Shown here: piece after piece, positions 22,638 to 35,440 of the stretch
How the letters are laid out: each line of letters starts with the position of its first letter
How positions within the stretch are numbered: position 1 is the first letter of the stretch
Assembly: GCA_026874595.1 (NCBI GenBank)
Contig: CM049321.1
Location: 9,969,979-10,033,978, forward strand
Direction of reading: 5' to 3'
Source: Sipunculus nudus
Taxonomy: Eukaryota; Annelida; Sipuncula; Golfingiida; Sipunculidae
DNA: 64,000 nt
The notes under the pieces: model-generated
Told to the model about the DNA's origin: nothing
What the model saw: the letters and a program-made list of their open reading frames with translations, nothing else
Database searches by the model: none
Position numbers and translations under genes: made by a program

Positions 22638-24999
22638 AATTTGAAAGAAAATTTCTACTGCTTTGCAGTTGTCAGAAAAGTAGGATGACATGGCTCAAAG
22701 GATATTAAAGATGGACAGATAAAGTCACAGGCAATAGCTCTGATGATAACAAATGAGAGCTCAAATCACAGCAGCTTTAATTGATTTATTTATAATATTC
22801 TGATTAAGTATGTCTGTTTTCTTATCCTCTGTATACTTCTTTCAGAATAAAGATGTCTAGGGAGTATCCAGGAGGTCATTTCAAACGAATGAGTTTAATA
22901 ATGAATAATTAGCTAATTAAGCATTGTGGTACTAATTAAATAAGCGTTCAGTCTTGTCCAAAAATAATAGCGGTCTCAAGAGACGAGAAGATTAAAGCAG
23001 AAAATGTGTATAATGCTTTTAGTAATATACAATGGTCGAGGCATCTTCCATATATCATCACCTTTTTTAATCAGGCTTTTGGGCAGGTTTCGTATATCCA
23101 ATCCAAGGACAGATATAATAGTTGAAGGTACGGTTGGTCTTTCTGAAATTTGCAAACCGAAGTGGTCGGTAGATGAGATTTTAACTGTACTTCACGTTAT
23201 GCGTAAGTTCTATTAAAGATTGTCCTCTCAATGTAACTATGTTATTGTTTAAAAATGGTTGAAAAAAGCTTTATATTCAATATATGGAGTAATCTTTAAT
23301 TTGTTCAGGCATTTAATATAAGACTTCTCGGCTATTGTAGATCATTTGTGAATACTTTGAACAGTTGTCATCACACTTGTACAGAAAGACAAGTACATGA
23401 CGTCAAATTAATAGTAACAGTTTCAACACATATTATTGGAATCAGCGTCTGAGTGATCTTGTATATATTTTTTGGAGCGCTTTGTTTGGATCGGCACTGC
23501 TTGATTTGTCAGTCGCCAGGTCGGTTTTTCAGTCAGCCTTTCTCTCAGAACAGTGAAAGGATCTGAGGAAATGTCCTTGTGAAAATGATAACATGAAAAA
23601 AAACATTTTATCGGTGAGGTTATATGTATATAATATTGGTAATCTGCTATCGTTTTAAAAAATCTTTTCATTGCGATATTTACTTATTCCAAGAAACTTA
23701 CCTATTTTAAAATCAAACTTAATTAAGGCAGATGGTGTACCAGGAACATCAAGTAACAGAAAAAATTTACGTCTTAAGTTTGAACATAAAAATATAGAAA
23801 ACATCTCCTTGGTTTCCAATCAATGTTTCCAATGTCTTAACAACTAAATATATAAGCCGGCTCTGGGAATTCCCCTGCTCCGCGTGTCAATTTAAATAAA
23901 CAGGCATGATGACAAAATAAAGTATTGTTGCATGCACTCAACCTACCGGCTGAGAAGATAATTTGTTGGTAATAGGAAAATTACCAATTTATGTTTGAAA
24001 CAAGTCTAACCATTCATCTAACTATTCAAGGGTTCAACAAATTATTGAAAATGTTAGTCAGATTTAACAAGTAAGAAAAGTCTAAATTTATAATGCCCGA
24101 TCATGGTTTTTCCGTCGAGGAGTTGTTCATGATCGGTTCCAAAAGCCAAGGATGATCATTCTACAGGTTTCGACCATTTAAAAAAAGGCCCCCATAAAGT
24201 AATAAATCCTAATAATTGCTCATCCTTCACCTCAGTAGAGGTGTGTAGTACATGTGTCACCTATTGTAAAAAATAAAAATTTCTCTCTAATAACCATTTA
24301 TTTTTAAATGCATACATCAGCGTGTTCCAACCATTCCCTTTATTGTATTATGTTTCCCCAGGTCTTACATCTTTGTCCACATTATACAAAAATATATTTT
24401 TCCGAGTATAATGATTATAGGTATTTAGTAAACTTTAATTTGAAAAAAAACTGTGTGGCTGTTTTCGTTTCGGAATTATTGTATCGTTAAAAAACTGTTA
24501 ATTTGCTTTTTCAGAAAAGTCAAATTCAGACAAAAGCGGCAAAGAGATTGCTCTCAGGTTTAGTTCACTCAGCTAGAAGAACAGCAGATTTTTATATATG
24601 TTTCCCCTGCTTATTTTTTTGGACTTATTATGTCTTACTCAGCACATAAAAAATAATGAGGATGAAAGAATACGGAGTCTTGCAAAAATTGTTATTTGCG
24701 TTCCTTAGAAGCGAAGGTTCAAGACCAAGTTAAAACAAAAAATGCAATTTATATTGAAAGAAAATAATTATTAAATCACTTGCATTATTCCCAATAAGTA
24801 GCTTTGATGCAATCAAATATCGATGAAATAGCGAATGATATAGGTTAAATTTAATAGTTACCTGATGGGATACTTATTTTCAGTCTCTCTATATCAATTT
24901 CCTAGAACGGTGTTCCCGTTTTTTGCATTGACATAAACTGTCAACTTAGTTAATATTATTACAAAGTACCGGCGCTTTTTTTTCAAATTTAATGAAACT

Positions 25000-25525
25000 A
25001 GAATTTACCTATATCAGTGAATGCACGGACACAAATTGCGGGACATGTTGCCGATTTGGCGAGGGGTGAGATGTTCCGCGTCCAAAATGGTCCCAACGAT
25101 TAAACCGCAACATGATTCACTTGTGCAAAAATTGGGGGACATATTGCCGATATGGGCAGTGGTGAGATGTTGCCGGTCTAAATTCGTCCCAGCGGTCAAC
25201 CCACAACAACATTCATTTGTGTTGATTTTAGCGGACTGCTTACAAAAGGCGGACGCGTTGTGAATGTTTGGCAGACTATGTCAGGTTTGATTTGATTGGT
25301 TAGCGAGAGGAGATTCAGGACGACGTGGGCGCACTATGTGAGAATGGCCATGGCACACCGCAGGTATTAAACCCATAATATTTTTATCGATTTGGAGGCC
25401 ATTTCTTTACCAACTGGCTAAAAAATAAAATCTCGTTCTTCCCCGGACCAAGATGCACCCTCCCACGACGTGCGATCCCTAGCGTGCGAATGAATCCGGA
25501 CAGACAAACAGATTCCCGTGAATTA
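25000..25525 (+). mobile_element. Inserted segment with a 96-bp direct repeat
   Basis: GC-richer sequence interrupting the M-N spacer, absent from units 1, 2, 6 and 7. It holds two copies of a 96-bp repeat; GGGACAT.TTGCCGAT starts at 25040 and again at 25136. Because 96 is a multiple of three, both strands stay open (25021-25263 plus, 25014-25199 minus), giving a false impression of coding. The two ends carry weakly inverted sequence (CTATATCAGTGAATGCACGG on the left, CTATAATTCACGGG read from the right). Element class is unknown. Confidence 0.5.
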
Positions 25526-25844
25526 TAGTATGATTCATTTACTACCTAGATCAAAACTTTAGTACCTTTAATAACCTTCAGTTTTACTCAAATTTAAATA
25601 TGGATTTTTCTTTCCCGGGACGGTGTTTTGATCTCCGATGATAAGCTCTGTTGTTTATTTCTGTGAGCTCAAATAACAGCAACCTATAATTAGTTGTATT
25701 GTCTATTTAGTTCATTTCTGTTAATTTAGCGAATGGTTCGTATATAAAGCGCTAAGTATGAAGAAAAATAACAGGATTTTGCCGGAAAAAATACTGTTTT
25801 CCAGTTTCTAACCAGAAGTTTTAGGTTTGGCTTTATATTATTAT

Positions 25845-26130
25845 ATCTTGCAGATGTATCTTAGATTCTTGTACCGTATATATGGCTTTATCTTGCATTG
25901 TCGTTTTTGCTTGTTGCATTTAGTCTCTCTTACTACAGAATGCGCAGGATAACCTGTTGATTTTAAAGTATAATCTGCCATGTTGTATTAGTTTTGCCAT
26001 CTTAGTAAAGCATTTAAATGTAACTTTTTTTTTTTATTGTATTTTATTTCTGGATCAGGGCCCTGCATACAAAAAAAGTATTCTTCTAGTCAAGTCTACC
26101 CTGTGGAATGTTGTTATAAAAAATGTTGTA
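25845..26130 (+). repeat. LINE2 3' end, unit 4
   Basis: The 3' untranslated region and tail only: CTTGCAGATGTATCTTAGAT at 25850, GGGCCCTGCATACAA near 26060 and AATAAATAAACAAATA at about 26130. The coding end is deleted. Confidence 0.7.
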
Positions 26131-27439
26131 ATAAATAAACAAATAACTAAGAAATGGAAAAACCTAAGCGAGTACCCGTTGCTAGTCGTCATTTTCGAAG
26201 CTTCAAACATTAGCTTCCATTAGTACCTTGGCACTGCTGTTCAAAGTTAGGTCTAAATTTATCTGAAACAAATCAATTCTGAGCAAACACATGTTAGACC
26301 ATAAAACATCACTTTGTTTTGATGGTAGCATTCCTGCTTATGTTTGATGTGTCCCACTTTGGCTTCTTATGGAGCTTTCCCCAGCTCTTCTATCAGCCCA
26401 GATCACTTGTTACACTGAATGAACCCAGAGAGACATGTTTACACATTCTTGGCAGCCATTTTAAGAGAAAGATGGGATGAAATCAAACATTAATAAAAAA
26501 GGTTTGATCCGCGTCAGACTTAAAACAAAAAATCCGTACTTTGTCCAGCAATAAATGTGCCGCTACAAAGATAAAAATGATATTAAAGATTTACGGAGCT
26601 ATTCTATTTTCACAATCCATCATATTTTTTCCTTATTTTCTGAACAAGGTACCAGTCAACATTGATCGTAAAGTGTCCGTTTAGATCTTCGGTCGGCGCT
26701 TCCTCAGACTGTTTCAATAAATGATATATAATACAGCACAATGAATTTGAAATTCCTTTTAACCTAACTGCCATTATTGTACTTATTTTTTTTCTATTTC
26801 ATTGTAAATAAATGTAACATAATTTGGCACATTTATCAATTCATTGGCAATTTCCGTGTAGCACGAAATACCCTTGGTCTACTTTTATTTCGTGATGCAC
26901 GGACCTCCATCCATTAGGCTTTCCAGATGCGTCATATAAGCAACCGCGGTAAATCAACAGCTGATAACAGACTCAAAGTTTCTAATAATTTAAACTGATG
27001 GTTCATGATTCCGTGAACTTTTTTTTATATTTTTATTGGTAATTTCTCATATTTTCGATGATCTTAACCCGAAACGGTGATTATACTGAGGATGTATCTT
27101 GTAATGAACATATAATCATCTGCGAATATTTGTATCTACCATTTGAAATTTCATAACATCACAAATTGCTACTCCCATATTTCTCTTAAGGTTATAGCAA
27201 ATTAGCTGTAGATTATGTATATATAATAAATATTTCCTCATATAACATTTATTCCCTAAGGTCTCACATTTCAACTGACATAATATTAATAATATCTAAC
27301 GATATCCAATCTAACTATAGATTTGTATATTATTTATGATTTCAAAAAGTAAGTAATCAAAAATTTCCAATTTGGAGATAATATTGCGAAAACTGTTTTT
27401 CTCTTTGTTTTTTATATTTTTTAAGTTTCTTCTGCTTAC

Positions 27440-27728
27440 CCGGCTTCTGTGGCTCAGGGATAGAACCCAAGACTCAAAGCCGGAAGGTTGTGAGTTCAAA
27501 ACTTAGCTTAGTTGGCAAGATTTTTACGGTCGGCCCCAACCGAGGATTAGCAGCCTGCAAGCTTAATGGGAAGGCTGTGCCCCAGAGGCGTGTATTCTTT
27601 GGAGATTCTACGTGTTAAATTTCAGGAATGTAATTAATAACACACCCAGGACCCGCAGGTGCGGTAGACGGCGGGTCTAGGTGAGAGCAATATACATAAA
27701 AATGGAGGCAGTTACCTCCACCAAACAA
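27440..27728 (+). repeat. tRNA-derived SINE, copy 5 (best head)
   Basis: The clearest tRNA-like head: GGCTTCTGTGGCTCAGGGAT, in which TGGCTCAGGGA resembles an A box, then GACTCAAAGCCGGAAGGTTG and GTGAGTTCAAAACTTAGC, resembling a B box. The body is shorter than at 22221 because about 100 bp before the final tail is deleted. The tail is GGAGGCAGTTACCTCC at about 27705. Confidence 0.75.
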
Positions 27729-29509
27729 AATCTAAACGAAACTTACTGCTGCTTTGCAGTGGTCAGAAAAGCAGGATTACAGGGCTTAAAATTAAAGATA
27801 TAAAATAGATAGAGTCATAGGCCATAGTTCTGTGAGCCCACATCACAGCAGCTTTTTTTTATTTATCTTTTTTCGTGATTAATTATGTCTGTTTTCTTAC
27901 ACTTTGTATACTTTTTAAATGAAAGATGTCTAGGGAATATCCAGGGACGTCATTTCAAACCATATCACTCATGGATTTAACAAATGAACATTTAGGTTTA
28001 TTAAGACACCTTTTTTTAACTGTTTTTCTAATCTGATTGCGAGAACAAATGTGTGTAAATTAAAGTTAAAATGAAGATGAAAGGAGAGAAGATTAAAGTA
28101 GAAATTGTGTGCTGGGCTTTCAGTAATATTCAATGGTCGAGGCTGCTATAAATCTTCACCTACTTGATCAGATTTTTTGCTTTTAGAAGGAATATGTCAA
28201 GAGACTATCCAGGGGCGACATTTCGAACGATATCACGCATGGATTTTATAATGAATATTTAGGTTTATAAAGATGCCTATTTAACTATTTTCCTAATTTG
28301 AATGCGAGAAAAATGGTGTGTAAATTAAAGTGAAAATAAAGATGAAAGAGTACGGCGTCTTGTTCGAAAATAATAACCCCTGGTGGACATAGGATTAAAA
28401 AAAGGAATTGTGTGCTGGACTTTTAGTAACATACATTGTCGAGGCATCTGTTATATATATCTTAACCTACTTTATCAGGCTTTTGGCCAAGTGTCGAATG
28501 TCCCATCCAAGGACGGATATAATAGCCGAAGACACGCCTTGTCTTCCTGGACACTTGCAAACTGAGTAAATGTCTAAACCGAAGTGTTCATTAGGTGAGA
28601 TTTTAACTATAATTAACGCTATGCGTAAGGTCTATTTAGCTTTGTCATCTCAATATAACAATGTTACTGTTTGAAAATGGTTGAAATTCTGTCAAAATAG
28701 CGTTACATTTAATATGTTGAATAACCTTCCATTTGTACTGGAATTTAAAATGAGTTTCTTTTTGGCTATGGTGGATCGTTTGCCAATACTTGGAACATTT
28801 GTTATAACACTTGTGCAGTAAGACAAATACATGACTTCTTATTAATAGTAACAGTTTCAACACAAAATGTCGGAATCAGCGTCTGAGTGATCTTGTGCCC
28901 ATTTTAAGGGCGCACTGTTTTTATCGGCGCTGCTTGATTGGTTAGTCAATAGATCAGTTTGTCTTTAACCAATGAAAGGATCTGAGGAAATGTCTTCGTG
29001 TGTATGATAACGCAAAAAAATGCATTATTTCGGTGAGGTTATATGTTAATATTATCAGTAACCTTCTATCGTTTAAGAAATCATTATCATTGCGATATTT
29101 ATTCATCCCAAGAAACTACCCTATTTGGAAGCCTACTTTAATGAAGGCAGTTGGTGTAACCAGAAACATCAAGTAACAGAAAACGTTTACGTCTTTGTTT
29201 TGATGAACGTAATTAGTTTGAACAGAATAATAAAGAAAGCATCATCTAGTTTTATATTCATCGTTTCAAATGTCTTAACAACTAATGATATAAGCCGGCC
29301 GTGTGAATTACCTTTGCTCCGCGGGTAATTTAAATAAATCGGCGAGAAGATAATTTGTTGGTGATAGGAAAATTTTTAATTTATGTACTTGTTTTAAACA
29401 AGTCTAAACATTCTTCTTACTATTCAAGGATACAACAAATTATTGAAAACGTATAGTCAGAATTAACAAGTTAGAAAAATTTAAATTTATAATGCCCGAT
29501 TATAGTTTT

Positions 29510-29810
29510 CCGTTGAGGAGAGTGAAGATTTTTCATGTTCGGTCCCAAAAGCCCAGGATGAGCATTCTAAAGGTTTAATGGAAAGACTGTGACCTGCGGT
29601 CAGGTATCGCTCACAAACGAATGCGCCTTCTGGGAGTTCCTCTGAGTTGTAACCTAACATTGGGGATTACAACACGCCTACAGTGGTACTAGGTGACGCC
29701 AGGATAATATTGTGCTACCGACCTGTTACGTAGTCCGAAGCCGAAGTGTGATCTTGCAAATGTGCATTCATAGTAAAGCCACTATTTCAAAAAGACTCCA
29801 CCATAAAGTA
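29510..29810 (+). repeat. Headless SINE body (module H), unit 5
   Basis: The most complete copy of the second SINE body: CGGTCCCAAAAGCCCAGGAT, the TTTAATGGAAAGACTGTG block, GTATCGCTCACAAACG, then GGTGACGCCAGGATAA and ACCTGTTACGTAGTCCGAAG. No tRNA-like head is present. Confidence 0.6.
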
Positions 29811-30613
29811 ATACAATTTACTAAAAACTGCTCATCCCTCACCTGCGTAGAGGTGTGTAGTACATGTGTAACCTATGGCAGAAAAAGTGAATTACTCTTT
29901 AATGTAGCATTCATGATATAGACTTTCATTAACATGCCCTTTTTTCTCTATTCCTAATTTGGTAGGGATGACTAAGGTCCGGACATCAAAAGCATTGAGG
30001 ATGAAAGAGTACGGCGTCTTGCAGAAAATTGTCATTTGCGTTCATTAGAGGCGTAGTTTCGAGACAAAGATAAAAGAAAAAAAATGTGATTTATGTTGAG
30101 TGAAAAATAACAATAAAAGCACTTTGCTTAACCTGCTTTGATTCAATCATATATCGATTCATTGAAATCAAATAATATAGGCTAAATTTAATAGATGTTA
30201 CGAGAATGGTTATAATGATATTACTCCATTTTTATAGTGGGAGTCACTATAGCTAAGAGCGATTCCTTCATGCATATAAATGATGGCAGGCCTGATAAAC
30301 GTGATGCAACCGTGACATTTACAAGCAGTTTAGTCTGGTCCGAACATCAATGAACATCTTTGACGTGTGCACATGGGCGTATTGGCTATGTTGACCTGAT
30401 ACTTATTAGTGATGCAATACGCTGGTTTACGCTATGCTATCATTACGCCAGGTATTGCATGATCCCGTACACCAGGAAATGTCAGGATATTTTATAGACT
30501 TTCATAAGGGGTTCATGCACTATGAATCTCGTTTATACTGTATTTGTATCTATTTTGTTATTTGCGCTTGATGATAATGATATATAAATTGTAAATATCT
30601 AACAAACATTTGT

Positions 30614-30618
30614 TTATA

Positions 30619-30660
<42 letters not shown>
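30614..30660. repeat. Compound microsatellite (TA)n(AAT)n
   Basis: TA run at 30614-30628 followed by about 11 AAT units. It is at the same position in module U as the (TA)n tracts at 37056 and 37695. Confidence 0.95.
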
Positions 30661-30662
<2 letters not shown>

Positions 30663-30984
30663 CACATTTAAACGGAAACGCACTGAAACGGCGTCAAAGT
30701 AACCTTGCTTCCATGTCTTGGGTGCTATGATTTTACCGCAGGCGCTTGATTGGTTAGATTTAACTGTTAGTGCTTGTCGTGTGTTTGGCTACACGCAAGA
30801 AGTAAACCATTACATTGTTAAGGTTATCTGTTCATTTTATTGTTTTATTGATAACGTTTTAAGATATACCGTCGTCATAATTCATTGTTTCAGTTTTTAG
30901 ATTTAAAATATATATTAAAATAAATTTTAGTTCTAATGATAAATACACATGTAAGGGTATACGGCAATTATAAATAATTAAACG

Positions 30985-31300
30985 TTGTGCAGAAATTTCA
31001 AAACCGTGCCGTTCATATAATCAGACGAGTATTTGATTACGATTGTAATGTTAATGATATTACATTAATGCTGGGCATTCAGTCATTAGACAAACGACAC
31101 ATATACCTTCTCTGCCTGTTAGCTTACAAATGTTTTAACAATCAGTGTCCCGCATACATGACTGACCAATTCACATAAACACGCGATGCCCATTTATGTC
31201 GCACCAGGTCAAACCCCATCTACCAACAAACATAAATGAATCGTAAATACACTTTGAAAACGCCTCATGGCTTAATATCCAGAGGACTTCTAGCGCACAT
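30985..31300 (+). pseudogene. LINE ORF2 C-terminal end (family V), unit 5, best copy
   Basis: Open for 63 codons from 30987, with an FQNRAVHIIRRVFDYD stretch, LMLGIQSLDKRHIYLLCLLA and YKCFNNQCPAYMTDQFT. This is the alpha-helical tail that follows the reverse transcriptase thumb in CR1/L2-like LINEs. It ends at a TAA (31176) where other copies suggest TYTR. A degraded piece with a CCAGAGGACTTCTAGCGCAC block continues to 31300. Nothing upstream encodes reverse transcriptase, so it is a severely 5'-truncated insertion carried along by unit duplication. Confidence 0.75.
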
Positions 31301-31799
31301 GTGAAATTTAAATCATTAATTCATCATATGCATAATATTGGACATATATTACTAGCATCTAGTAATTTCTACATCATTTTATATTTTTTTTTAACTGTTG
31401 ACATTTTAACTAGGGCCTTGTGGAAGATCATATCACACTATATACATATTTGCTAAAAATATAAATTAAATATTTTTTTTCAAAATGGTTAATATTTATC
31501 TTTTCAATGTGCCTTGGCATAAATTTCTAGCACTGTTTAGTGTTTTTTACTCATTTGTTTTTATTACTTTAATAGCATATGACGGAATGAATCAGGTTAA
31601 CTTTTTAATCATTTATTCAAAGTATAATGATCAATTCTATGCCAGAAACGTATATTAACAACGTACAGGGACGATACCGGCTCTAACATTCTTGCTAGTA
31701 AAATCTCGTTTGGATGATTTCTTTTGAAATGCGACCTCTTTAACGAAAACAGTGTGAGTCAAACCTTGCTTGGATAAATACATTCGTCTAGCCGATAAA

Positions 31800-32145
31800 A
31801 AGACTATGATCATACTTTTTCAGTCTTGGCTTCTTGTACTGTACTTTTAAAACCTTATCTAGCATAGTCGTTTTTGCCTGTCGTATTTTATATCTTTTAG
31901 TAGGGAATTTGCATTTTAACCTATTGATTTTAAAGTATAATCTTTCATTTTATATTAGTTTTACCGTCTTAGTATTATTTGTAACTTGTTTTTTTTTTTT
32001 TGTTTGTTTTTTTTTCTGTTTATTGTCATGCTGATCATAAATTATTTGTATTTTATATCTGTATCAGGGCCCTGCTTACAATAGAAGTATTATTCTGGTG
32101 CAGGTTACCATGTTGAATGTTGTATTTAAAAAAATGTTGTAATAA
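31800..32145 (+). repeat. LINE2 3' end, unit 5
   Basis: 3' untranslated block (TTTCAGTCTTGGCTTCTTGT at 31818), GGGCCCTGCTTACAATAGAA near 32067, and an AATAAATAAACAAATA tail at about 32140. The coding LWN end is lost. Confidence 0.7.
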
Positions 32146-33286
32146 ATAAACAAATACCTCAGGAATGCGACCACTTTTTCGAATAACCGTTGCCGGTTGT
32201 AATTTTCGAAGCTACAAACATAAGCATCCATCTGTACCTTGACACCTCTGCCCCAAGTTATGTCTACATTGATCTGAAACAAATTAATTCCGAGCAAACA
32301 CATGTTTAACCATAAAATCTTGGATGGTAGGTTTCCTGCTTGTGTTTGACATGTCTCACTAAGGCTTCTTAGGGAGCTTTCCCCAGCTGTTTTTATCAGC
32401 CCGGATCACGCGTCACTCATAATGAGCGTAAGGGGACTGTAAATGGACTATAAATTTACACAGCCTTGGAAGCCATTTCAACCGAAAGGGATGATAAAAT
32501 CAAATATCAATAAAAAAGATGTTTTGATCCGCGCCAGACTAAAACAGGCAGTCCGTACCTTGTCCAGCAATAACATGTTCCGCTACGAAGATACAAATGA
32601 CATTAAAGATTATTTTCACAACCCATCATATTTTTTTCTTACTTTCTGAACAAGGCACCAGTCATGATTAATCGGAAAGTGTCCGTTTAGACCTTCGGTC
32701 GGCGCTTCGTAAGACTGTTTCAATATATGGGATATGATACAGCACAATGAATTTGAATTTCCATTTTAACCGACTCCCATGTCAACCTATGAATAATTCA
32801 TTTTCAATTCTTTTTTTTCTTTTTGATTGTAAATAAATGTAACATAACATGGCATATTCATCAATTCATTCGCTATTTTCGTGTATCACGAAGAACCCTT
32901 GGTCTTCTTTATTTTGTTATTCACGGACCACAATTCATTACGCTTTCCAGATGCGTCATATAAAAAAGCGCGATTACTCAACCGCACATTACATACTCAA
33001 AATCTTAATAATTTGAACTTATGGTTCAGTAATCCGTGTACAAGTGCTTTTATATTTTCATTGGTAATTGCTCACCTGTTTCGATGGTCTTACCCCAAAG
33101 CGAATATTTTACTGTGTAGGAAGCATTTTGGTATTAAAATATAATCTGCAAAAGTTTATATCTACAGTATGTCACTATATCTAATCTGATTTTATAAAGT
33201 AAATTTTCTAAAATACGTTTAATGATAAATATACAGAAAACTGTTTTTTTCCGCAGTTATTGCATTTTTAAGTTAGTGCTGCTTAA

Positions 33287-33692
33287 CCGGCTTCTGTGAA
33301 TCAAGGATAGAGCCCAGAACTCAAAGTCGGAAAGTTGTGAGTTCAAATCTTAGACGAGGCGGTCTGATTTTTACAGTAGGTCCCAACACAGAGTGTGCAG
33401 CCCGCGGGCTTAATAGGAAGGCTGTACCCAAAAGCCGTGTATCAATAATAAACGCGTGCTTCTTTTGGGGTTTCCCGCTAAAACCATGAAAGGAATTTAT
33501 TACACACCCAGGACCCACAGGTGCGGTCGACACCGGGCCTCGGTGACATCAGGTTACAAAAATATTATGATAGGAAGCGAGTGCTACCGCCCTGTCACGT
33601 AGACCCAAACGGAAAAGGAACTCTGCAGATGTATTTACATACATTAAGAATGAGATTAGAAAGCATAACAATGGAGGCAATTATCTCCACCA
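33287..33692 (+). repeat. tRNA-derived SINE, copy 6
   Basis: Head GGCTTCTGTGAATCAAGGAT (A box mutated) and GTGAGTTCAAATCTTAGACG (B-box region intact). The body is complete with GTGCGGTCGACACCGGGCCT at about 33521 and ACCGCCCTGTCACGTAGACC at 33585. The tail TGGAGGCAATTATCTCCACC is degraded. Confidence 0.75.
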
Positions 33693-34839
33693 ATTCATAG
33701 TGAGGTTTTGCTGCTTTTCAGTGGTCAGAAAAGTAGGATGACAGGATAATTGTGATATTACAGATGGACAGATAGAGTCAAAGGTAATAGCTCTGATGTT
33801 AATTTCTATGAGCTCACATCACAGCAGCTTTTTTTATTTTATACTGATTAATAATGTCTGCTTTCTTATACTTTTTATACTCTTTTAGACGGAAGATGTC
33901 TAGGGACTATCCAGAAGCGTCATTTCAAACGATATCACGCATGAATTTAATAATGAACATTAAGGTAATTAAGCATTGTGGAACTAATGAAATAATCGTT
34001 CATTAAGACGCCCTTTTTAACTTTATTCCTAATTTGGCAGAGAGGACAATGGTGTTTGGTGTGCAAATAAAGTTAAAATGAAGATGAAAAAGTACGGCGT
34101 CTTGTCCTAAAATTAGGGCGTTCTCGAGAGGCGAGAGAATTTAACAGAAAATGGGCGCTGGACTTTTAGTAATATATAATGGTCTAGGCATCTTCTATAT
34201 ATCATCACCTTCTTTATATGGCTTTTTGGCACAGCCCATGATGAGCATTCTACAGGTTCAATGGAAAGAATGTGCCGCTCGCAAAGGAATGGCCTAACAA
34301 TGGAGATTATAACACGTCCAGTACTCGCAGACACGTTGCAACTGGTTGACGACAGGAAAATTGTGTGCTACCGACCTGTCACGTAGGCCGATGCCTAAAT
34401 GTGATTTTCCACATGTGCACTCATAGTAAAGCCGCCATTTAGAAAAGGCTCCCCCATAAAGTAATAAAAGGTGTGTAGAACATTTAATACCTATGGCAGA
34501 AATTAAGAATTCTTTATAACCTTTTATTTTAAAATGCATACAACTGCCTGTCCCAACGATTCCTTATATTGTATTTTGTTTCCTCAGGTCTTACGTCTTG
34601 TCTTCATTTTAGAACAATATAATTTTACGAGTATAGTGATTCCAGGTATGTTTAGTAAACTATGAGTTGCAAAAACAAAGAGTGTGGCTGTTTTCGTTCC
34701 GTATATATTGTATCGTTAAATTGCTGTTAATTTTTTTTTCAGAAAAGTATAATGAAGACGAACAGCTGCAAAGAGATTGCTTTGCTCTTTATATTTCATA
34801 GCCAAAATAACAGAACCTTTTCATATGTTACACCTGCTT

Positions 34840-35440
34840 ATTTGTATGACTAATGATGTCTCTACTCCTATCTTTTGAAAACTTCTTTAGGCTGGGAGAT
34901 TTTCAGTTACTACCCAGCAAGGGCATCATTTCAACCGATATCACGCAATAATTTAATAAAACATATTTAAATTAATTAGGCGCACATGAAATAGCATTTC
35001 ATTAACTTGCCCTTTTTTATCTCTCTTCCTAATTCGCCAGGGATGACAATGGTCAGCACATAAAAAAATGAGGATGAAAGAGTGCGGCGTCTTGCAGAAA
35101 ATCGTTATTTGCATTAGAGGCGAAGGTTTGAGACCAAGTTAAAACAAAAAATTGCAAATTATTTTGAGAGAAAATAATAATGAATTTGTATGACTAATTC
35201 TGTCTGTACTGCTATCCTTTGGAAACTTCTTTGGGCTTGAATATGTCCAGTGACTTCCCAACTAGGACTTCATTTGGAACGATATCACACAATAATTTTA
35301 TAATAACATTCTAATTAATTTAGCACTCATGAAATAGCCTTTCATTAACATGCCCTTTTTATCTCTGTTCTAATTTACCAGGGATGACAATGGTCCGCAC
35401 ACCAAAAGAAATTAGGATGAAAGAGTACGACGCAGATTAT
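34840..35440 (+). repeat. Tandem duplication of modules K-L (about 340 bp each)
   Basis: CTATC.TTTG.AAACTTCTTT occurs at 34869 and again near 35211, and the following ATATCACGCAATAATTT and CAGGGATGACAATGGTC blocks are repeated at the same offset of about 342 bp. Confidence 0.75.

Larger units (their letters stand above)
22221..27439 (+). repeat. Array unit 4 (about 5.2 kb)
   Basis: From SINE copy 22221 to the next at 27440. It contains E (22860-23480), F (23640), G (23890), a short H (24090), I (24190), J (24390), L (24630), M (24880), a foreign insertion (25000-25525), N (25550-25830), the LINE2 tail (25845-26125), A (26150), B (26320-26730), C (26850) and C' (27190). Modules O to V are missing, which accounts for its shorter length. 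Confidence 0.75.
27440..33286 (+). repeat. Array unit 5 (about 5.8 kb)
   Basis: Starts with a SINE. Module E follows with a local tandem duplication (27920-28450), then E' (28640-28960), F (29060), G (29330), H (29510-29810), I (29810) and L (29940). A jump over M to R leads into S' (30190), T (30510), U with a microsatellite (30590-30720), the LINE V end (30985-31300), W (31390), LINE2 (31800-32145), A (32160), B (32325-32740) and C (32880). Confidence 0.75.

Noticed and set aside
25014-25263. Opposing open frames that look like a small repetitive protein
   Set aside because: A 96-bp tandem repeat, divisible by three, explains openness on both strands. There is no start context or family similarity.
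27440-27510. Possible functional tRNA gene
   Set aside because: The A and B boxes are only approximate, the arms do not pair well, no anticodon stem is convincing, and the sequence is the head of a repeated SINE.
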